A stretch of DNA of 64,000 nt from Klebsiella aerogenes (GTDB taxonomy: Bacteria > Pseudomonadota > Gammaproteobacteria > Enterobacterales > Enterobacteriaceae). The notes beneath the pieces were generated by a model, which saw only the letters and a list, made by a program, of their open reading frames with translations, did not search any database and had not been told where the DNA came from. Shown here piece by piece: positions 59,221-64,000 of the stretch. Made by a program: the position numbers and the translations under genes. Location of the stretch: contig CP119076.1 of assembly GCA_029027985.1 (NCBI GenBank), positions 2,602,422 through 2,666,421 on the forward strand, written 5' to 3'. Numbering within the stretch: position 1 is the first letter of the stretch; each line of letters starts with the position of its first letter.

Positions 59221-59748
59221 TCAGCGCTTGCGCGGCATCATGCGCAGCAGCGTGTTGTCTTTCCACAGATAATGATGCAGCAGCGCGGCTAACGCGTGCA
59301 GACCAATGACGAAATAGCCGGTATTCGCCAGCAGACCATGCACCTCTTTCAGGGTGTCGGCTAACGCGAAATTGCTTTGTGCGGCATAGGGCATCGTTAA
59401 TCCGAAAGCAAACCACGGGTTACCACGGAGGTACATCATCACCATACCAATCGTCGGTAGCGCAATAAACAGCAGGTAAATCACCAGGTGCCCAAGATGC
59501 GCGAACCCGGTCATCATCGGCGTCGGCTTAGGAACTATCGGCGGCGCTGGCGATTTCAGGCGTACCAGCAGGCGTGCGACCATTAAGACAAAAATGGAGA
59601 TACCACAGGTGGTGTGAATCATATTGATTACCGGACGGTCGCTGCGCGGGAAAAAGCCGCGTAGCTCCATCGCTGCATAGGCAATCGCCACCAGTAAAAA
59701 AACCAGCCAGTGAATCCCTATCTGCAGGCCAGAATATTTGTCGCGCAT
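59221..59748 (-). CDS. cybB: Cytochrome b561
   Basis: This 175-residue inner-membrane protein has four spans and haem ligand His residues, including IHWLVFLLVAIAY and the AALLHHYLWKDNTLLRMMP end, which matches CybB. It passes electrons from superoxide to ubiquinone. AAGGG lies before the ATG. It is 138 bp from frmR, same strand; the two are probably separate units. Confidence 0.93.
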   Translation of the reverse strand: MRDKYSGLQIGIHWLVFLLVAIAYAAMELRGFFPRSDRPVINMIHTTCGISIFVLMVARLLVRLKSPAPPIVPKPTPMMTGFAHLGHLVIYLLFIALPTIGMVMMYLRGNPWFAFGLTMPYAAQSNFALADTLKEVHGLLANTGYFVIGLHALAALLHHYLWKDNTLLRMMPRKR

Positions 59749-60161
59749 GAAAAACCCTTAATGGAAAGTGTGATGTCGCCAACATAACGGTCTTTCCTTA
59801 AAATTTCATTAACTTTTACGTAGCATTAAAAATGCCTCTTTACGCCCAATATCACCAGTAAAAGCAGGGAGTTAAAGTTTTACTTAACGCTTTCTGGTTG
59901 CAGTCCGGCGTTGCGGTAAAAAGCACACACAACCACAAACACGCCGGATCCCGACGGGATAGAAAACCTCAGCGAGAAGAAAATGAAACGCACATAGACA
60001 TATATACAGACGACAATATAGAGCCACTTTAGATATTTTCTTCCGTTCCACACGGAATTAACACATCAATATTTCTCACATTTACTTTTTATGTTGCATG
60101 AAATCAAAAAACTGATATTTTCATTATGTCCCCATAATGGTAAACCTTTTAAAAGCGACAT
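59749..60161. other. 413-bp region between cybB and a GNAT gene
   Basis: No supported gene is present. The part 60000-60150 is AT-rich and probably holds promoters. A 37-codon minus-strand frame in the middle lacks a ribosome site and was rejected. Confidence 0.5.
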
Positions 60162-60641
60162 ATGAATTTAGAATTTAGAAAACTGACTCAGGTTAACCCT
60201 GATGATATTATCGCCCTCAACAATCACCCTGATGTATTACGCCACATGCCATTAGGGACCCCGGACTTCAATCGTCAAAAATGTCTGGAATGGGCAGCGC
60301 AAAAAGATGCACAGTGGCAGCAGCACGGCTACGGGCCTTGGGCGTTCATGATCGATGGTCATTTCGCCGGATGGGGAGGCCTGCAATATGAAGACGGTGA
60401 TGCTGACCTGGCGCTGGTGCTGCATCCGGATTACTGGGGGTCGGGTAAAATTATCTATGATGAAATCGTTAACTACGCTTTTTCAACGTTGAAATTAGAA
60501 AGTATTACTATTTTACTACCGCTCAGCAGAGTGAAAATTAAAACCATTTTACGACTTGGTTTTCACCCTGATGGTGAAATGATATTTGATAATATCTGTT
60601 TTCGCCGCTTCCGTTTATTCGCCACGGCGAAAAACCAGTAA
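60162..60641 (+). CDS. GNAT-family acetyltransferase
   Basis: This 159-residue protein has the RimJ/RimL-like GNAT layout: LEFRKLTQVNPDDI, WGGLQYEDGDADLALVLHPDYWGSGKI. Acetyl-CoA-dependent transfer is expected; the acceptor is unknown. The ribosome site is weak. Its C-terminal part is unusually AT-rich compared with its neighbours. It converges with a MocR gene. Confidence 0.8.
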   Translation: MNLEFRKLTQVNPDDIIALNNHPDVLRHMPLGTPDFNRQKCLEWAAQKDAQWQQHGYGPWAFMIDGHFAGWGGLQYEDGDADLALVLHPDYWGSGKIIYDEIVNYAFSTLKLESITILLPLSRVKIKTILRLGFHPDGEMIFDNICFRRFRLFATAKNQ

Positions 60642-60663
60642 CATCTCAGTGTATTACTGACAT

Positions 60664-62133
60664 TTAAATGACCTCTGCCAGGCGGCGGATCCCTTCAATC
60701 ATTGACTGTGGGGAATGATTAGCGAAACCAATCAGGATCCCTTCACGAGAACGCCCTCCGTGATAATAGTGATCCAACGCCTGTATTCCCATTCCTAACT
60801 GACGGGCTTTCTCTTCAACGTCTCTTCCCGTTAATCCATTGTGCAACCAACAAACAATGTGCACACCTGAGTCTGACGGCTGGACGGTCATTTTTCCGTC
60901 AAGATAGTGCTGAATGGCCTTAACCAACGCCGTTTTTCGTTCATAACAGGTCTTGCGGACTCGCCGGACGTGGCGAGCGTAATGCCCGTCTTCAATAAAG
61001 CGCGCCAATACAGCCTGTTCAAGGTAACCGGTGCTGAGATCGGCAAGATATTTGGTCACCACAAATTGTTCTTTGAGACCTGGGGGAACCACTAAAAAAC
61101 CGATACGGAATTCAGGATACATCATTTTTGAGAATGTCCCGGCGTAGATGACCCGCTGCTGCGTATCCAGCCCCTGCAGGGCTTGTACCGCGCGGTCGAC
61201 ATAGCGAAATTCGCTGTTGTAATCATCTTCAAAGATCCACGCCCGGTTAGATTCTGCCCATGCCAGCAGTTCACGGCGGCGCGATAAACTCAACGTTCCG
61301 CCTAACGGGTATTGATCAGAAGGTACGACGTAGGCCAGTTTTGCGCCAGGGAAACGGCGAATCCCATCACTCACGTCCATACCTTCGCCATCGACTTGTA
61401 CGGGCCTGACGAGTGCGCCCGCCGACATAAACACGCCACGAGCGCCTTTATATCCGGGATCATCAAGCCACACTTCATCTCCCTTCGATAGCAGAGCCCG
61501 GGCAGTAATGCTCATCGCCTGCTGGATGCCATTGACAATAATAATATTATCCTCGTGGCAGTTAACGCCGCGGGTCGACTGAATATAGTGACTGATAGCC
61601 TTTCTCAGAGACTGAAACCCATTGGGGCTGGTGTGCAAACCGAGCTCATTGCGGGACGCCTTCCAGACTTGCCCCAGTAGCCGTCCCCATAAACCATGAG
61701 GAAAGAGATCAATACACCCGACACCTATGCGGAACAGCGGGTTACGTTCATCCACTGTAAGCTGCTCTGACCACTGGTTGCGCACGTGAGTAATATCAAT
61801 ATTTAGCGCGCCATCCAGAGAAATGTCATCACCCTGCGACTGCAACGCGTTAGGGTTGCTGATACTGCGATCGGGGATGTTTTGCGCGACGAAGGTACCC
61901 GCCCCTTTTAACGTGACGATATAGCCTTCATCATACAATCTGTCGTATCCGGCAATGACTGAGTTGCGAGATATCGCCATCATTTCCGCCAGCGCGCGTG
62001 TTGATGGAATCTTGGATCCCAAAGCCAACCGCCCCTCCACTATCGCTTTACGCAGTGCAGAGTAAACCTGATCTTTGATAACACCTTTCTCCAGAAAAAG
62101 CTCCTGAAACAAAGGGGCGTTTGCTTTCTTCAT
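60664..62133 (-). CDS. MocR/PdxR-type regulator (GntR/aminotransferase)
   Basis: This 489-residue protein has a GntR winged helix (about 14-82; ALGSKIPSTRALAEMMAISRNSVIAGYDRL) and an aminotransferase-like domain with PLP lysine in YAGTFSKMMYPEFRIGFLVVP. It should act as a PLP-dependent switch. It is divergent from a GNAT gene (62260-62721), a common pairing for MocR regulators, and converges with another. It is distinct from YdcR. Confidence 0.88.
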   Translation of the reverse strand: MKKANAPLFQELFLEKGVIKDQVYSALRKAIVEGRLALGSKIPSTRALAEMMAISRNSVIAGYDRLYDEGYIVTLKGAGTFVAQNIPDRSISNPNALQSQGDDISLDGALNIDITHVRNQWSEQLTVDERNPLFRIGVGCIDLFPHGLWGRLLGQVWKASRNELGLHTSPNGFQSLRKAISHYIQSTRGVNCHEDNIIIVNGIQQAMSITARALLSKGDEVWLDDPGYKGARGVFMSAGALVRPVQVDGEGMDVSDGIRRFPGAKLAYVVPSDQYPLGGTLSLSRRRELLAWAESNRAWIFEDDYNSEFRYVDRAVQALQGLDTQQRVIYAGTFSKMMYPEFRIGFLVVPPGLKEQFVVTKYLADLSTGYLEQAVLARFIEDGHYARHVRRVRKTCYERKTALVKAIQHYLDGKMTVQPSDSGVHIVCWLHNGLTGRDVEEKARQLGMGIQALDHYYHGGRSREGILIGFANHSPQSMIEGIRRLAEVI

Positions 62134-62259
62134 CGTTATGACTCGGCGGTTAAAAGTGGATCCTACAAATATCTATAAAGTGTCTCTATGCGATAGAAGT
62201 GAAGACAATTAGGATCATCTTTACAGAATAACACTGTTTATCAAAATATCTGGAGCATC

Positions 62260-62721
62260 ATGAAAAATATAATTATTGATACTGACAAAATGACTATCGA
62301 GCCAGTAGCGCCAGCGGATTATGCCGCCTGGGCTCCGCTATGGCAAAACTATCTGACATTTTATCGAACTGCGCTTGCAAAAAGTATTACTCAATTAACC
62401 TGGGACCGTTTTTTTAATCCTGTAGAACCCGTCTTCGGTGCTGTTGCTAAATATAATGGCGAAGTTGTCGGCTTTGTTCATTATTTGTTCCATCGCTCAA
62501 CATGGTCGGAATCAGATTATTGTTATCTGGAAGATTTATTTGTAAGTGAGCACGTCCGTGGTCAGAATATCGGCAAAAAGCTTATCGAGTATGTTCAACA
62601 GAGCGCCCGCAAACGCCATTCATCCAGAGTATACTGGCATACTCATGAAACGAACCTCCGTGGGCAACGCCTTTATGACTGGGTCGCTAAAAAAAGCGGC
62701 ATGATTGAATATCGAATGTAA
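62260..62721 (+). CDS. GNAT-family acetyltransferase, possible MocR target
   Basis: This 153-residue enzyme has the GNAT fold: YCYLEDLFVSEHVRGQNIGKKLIEYV carries the acetyl-CoA loop near residues 88-113, with R-x-x-x-I-G-K. Relatives acetylate small amines or amino acids. TGGAG precedes the ATG. It is divergent from the MocR gene across 126 bp; the repeat GGATC(C/A)T occurs twice there and could be the operator. Confidence 0.82.
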   Translation: MKNIIIDTDKMTIEPVAPADYAAWAPLWQNYLTFYRTALAKSITQLTWDRFFNPVEPVFGAVAKYNGEVVGFVHYLFHRSTWSESDYCYLEDLFVSEHVRGQNIGKKLIEYVQQSARKRHSSRVYWHTHETNLRGQRLYDWVAKKSGMIEYRM

Positions 62722-62835
62722 GTTGCGCTCACGGATACTTGTGCTGACTTATTATTTCCATACTACTCAAATAACCCAGAGTCCGAAATATACAACCGTT
62801 TGTCATTCGCTGGTATTGTGAACACCGCGAAACCT

Positions 62836-62865
62836 AAAAAATGGGGCTTTCTTCCAAAAGCCCCA
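62836..62865 (-). terminator. Terminator after the EEP-family gene
   Basis: TGGGGCTTT and AAAGCCCCA pair in a 9-bp stem, followed on the minus strand by six T. It lies 8 bp past the stop at 62873. Confidence 0.9.
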
Positions 62866-62872
62866 CACAACA

Positions 62873-63778
62873 TTACTGTTCAGTGAGTTCAAGCTCGGCG
62901 ATGACCGGCAGATGGTCACTGGCCGCCGACCAGTTAAATTCTGGTGAGTTATGCGGAATGTCCAGTTTCTTCACATCCCATTTCTGGCCTTTGAAAGTGA
63001 ATATATGGTCAATATCAATCGCCGGGTTAACGGCAGGCCAGCTTCGGGTATCGGTCCCCTTTTTCGACACTTCATTAAAGAAAAAACCGATCTCTTTCAC
63101 CGGCTGTTCTTCACGCGTGGAGTTAAAATCACCGGCAAGGATTTTAATCGAAGAGGCAATATCCTTAAAATCAGACGCTGCATCGCCAATGCTTAGATCT
63201 AACAGATAGCGCGCCTGCTCGGTCCGCATAGCCGGATCTTTTTGCCAGTCGAGATGAGTCACCATGATAATCGGCGCGGAATCAAACCCGGGCACGTCAA
63301 CTTGCGCCAGTAGCGCAACGCGCTGTTCGGCATCCCCTGACGGTAGTTTTATTACCTGCGAATGCAGAATCTTATATTTTGAAAGCAATCCTAAACCATA
63401 TTCGCCGCCATCGAAATCCAGTGCCTTACCAAACGCATAGTGCATATTGTTGGCGTCGGCGATAGTTTTTAATTGATCAACTTTTTGGCTGCGCTGCGTT
63501 TTGTTATCGACTTCAGGCACGGCAATAATATCGGCATTGATTTTTTTAATTGCTGAATTAAGCGCCGTGAAGTCAGCCACATTATCGGAGGCCTCATTCT
63601 TACCGATGTTGTAGGTTGCGATCCGCAGCGTCGGTTTATTGTGGGTATAGACTTTATCAGGCACACCACCTTTCTGTACGGCAAGTATCTCATTACCTGC
63701 AAGTTTTTCTGCCGCCTGGACGTTAACCGCCAGGCACGCCAACGCCGCCATGGTCAGTGCGATTTTCTTTTTCATCAT
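62873..63778 (-). CDS. Exported endonuclease/exonuclease/phosphatase-family protein
   Basis: This 301-residue protein has a signal peptide ending AVNVQAA (about residue 22) and an EEP fold: RIATYNIGKNE near residue 50, VPEVDNKTQRS, VTHLDWQKDP, ILAGDFNSTREE, DIDHIF and ASDHLPVIAEL. These are the metal and catalytic elements of DNase I-like enzymes. It should be periplasmic or secreted, acting on nucleic acid or a phosphoester. The frame extends to 63853; AGGGA before the ATG at 63778 decides the start. No Cdt partners are nearby. Confidence 0.85.
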   Translation of the reverse strand: MMKKKIALTMAALACLAVNVQAAEKLAGNEILAVQKGGVPDKVYTHNKPTLRIATYNIGKNEASDNVADFTALNSAIKKINADIIAVPEVDNKTQRSQKVDQLKTIADANNMHYAFGKALDFDGGEYGLGLLSKYKILHSQVIKLPSGDAEQRVALLAQVDVPGFDSAPIIMVTHLDWQKDPAMRTEQARYLLDLSIGDAASDFKDIASSIKILAGDFNSTREEQPVKEIGFFFNEVSKKGTDTRSWPAVNPAIDIDHIFTFKGQKWDVKKLDIPHNSPEFNWSAASDHLPVIAELELTEQ

Positions 63779-64000
63779 TCTTATATTCCCTTTGTTCACG
63801 TGGTTGTGCTGTAAGGGTAACGAGTGAAAGCATTGATTATCGTGATAAATCACGCAAACTTATAACGCGATGAGAATTAAGTAGCCCATTATTGTTCCCT
63901 CGCTGCGAAACGCATAGCGTTGAAACGAAAGATTATTAAAAACCGCCGGCACCGGATAACTCACCGAATTCCTTGCGCTTTTACCACCATCTCAACGTCA

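Noticed and set aside
59880..60000. 37-codon minus-strand frame with GTG start upstream of cybB
   Set aside because: No ribosome site, no hydrophobic pattern beyond a short Val run, no known relative (a Hok-type toxin was considered because one lies near cybB in E. coli).
62134..62259. RydC-like small RNA near cybB
   Set aside because: I recall RydC as lying close to cybB in E. coli, but no sequence like its pseudoknot core was seen in the intergenic regions around here.
63961..64000. Possible 3' end of a minus-strand gene at the right edge
   Set aside because: One frame is open for 12 codons to the window edge, which is too short to support a gene.

Overview
The window looks like chromosomal DNA of an enterobacterium (Enterobacteriaceae). 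Most genes match, in family and local order, the E. coli block that runs from ansP/yncE through the ydc genes to cybB: ansP, yncE, yncD, curA, mnaT, ydcZ, ydcY, ortT, yncL, patD-ydcVUTS, ydcR, rlhA, sutR, ydcO, tehBA, ydcK, rimL, opgD, ydcJ and cybB. The extra genes placed between them (cioAB, pcaHG/pcaQ, a PQQ dehydrogenase, two DppA-like binding proteins, many LysR/AraC/MocR regulators) and the GC-rich coding sequence fit a Klebsiella/Raoultella-type genome. That genus guess is inference. I saw no tRNA, rRNA, insertion sequence, integrase, phage gene or CRISPR array, so this is ordinary chromosome with metabolic insertions rather than a mobile island.

Layout, left to right. 1-3.0 kb: a cut M20 amidohydrolase coupled to a flavin monooxygenase, a small P-loop kinase and a LysR regulator. 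3.1-13.1 kb: asparagine permease, the Fur-box-controlled yncE/yncD pair, rihA, curA with an XRE-cupin regulator, mnaT-ydcZ and ydcY. 13.1-18.9 kb: an orphan dipeptide-type binding protein, an aromatic-type aldehyde dehydrogenase, an alpha/beta hydrolase, and a run of very small membrane proteins (ortT, yncL and unnamed ones). 18.9-26.0 kb: the ydcS-T-U-V-patD operon with ydcR upstream. 26.4-31.1 kb: a cyanide-insensitive-type bd oxidase with a DUF2474 small subunit, then rlhA. 31.2-35.7 kb: sutR/ydcO with a repeated operator and a possible small RNA, an AraC/DMT-transporter pair and a lipoprotein. 35.8-38.8 kb: a second DppA-like protein divergent from a peptidase T homologue. 38.8-43.8 kb: tehBA, ydcK, rimL, opgD. 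44-50.8 kb: an amino-acid binding protein with a methionine-type aminotransferase and a cystine-type symporter, ycaC with a LysR gene, and a carboxylesterase. 50.8-57.6 kb: ydcJ, then pcaHG, pcaQ and a quinate/shikimate-type PQQ dehydrogenase. 57.7-64 kb: frmRA, cybB, a MocR regulator between two GNAT genes, and a secreted EEP-fold enzyme.

Several modules make sense together. Quinate or shikimate could be oxidised by the PQQ enzyme, and protocatechuate is opened by PcaHG under PcaQ. Putrescine or 4-aminobutyraldehyde would be handled by ydcSTUV-patD. Two peptide-binding proteins and a PepT homologue suggest peptide scavenging. SutR, the aminotransferase and the cystine-type carrier touch sulfur amino acids. 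The least explained material is in the intergenic regions: short ORFs with ribosome sites (18462-18584, 26382-26474, 55157-55240), the paired SutR-type repeats at 31879-31919, and a promoter-plus-terminator unit at 31198-31312 with no gene in it. I did not find a clearly new multi-gene system; the small-protein cluster and the possible small RNA are the best leads.
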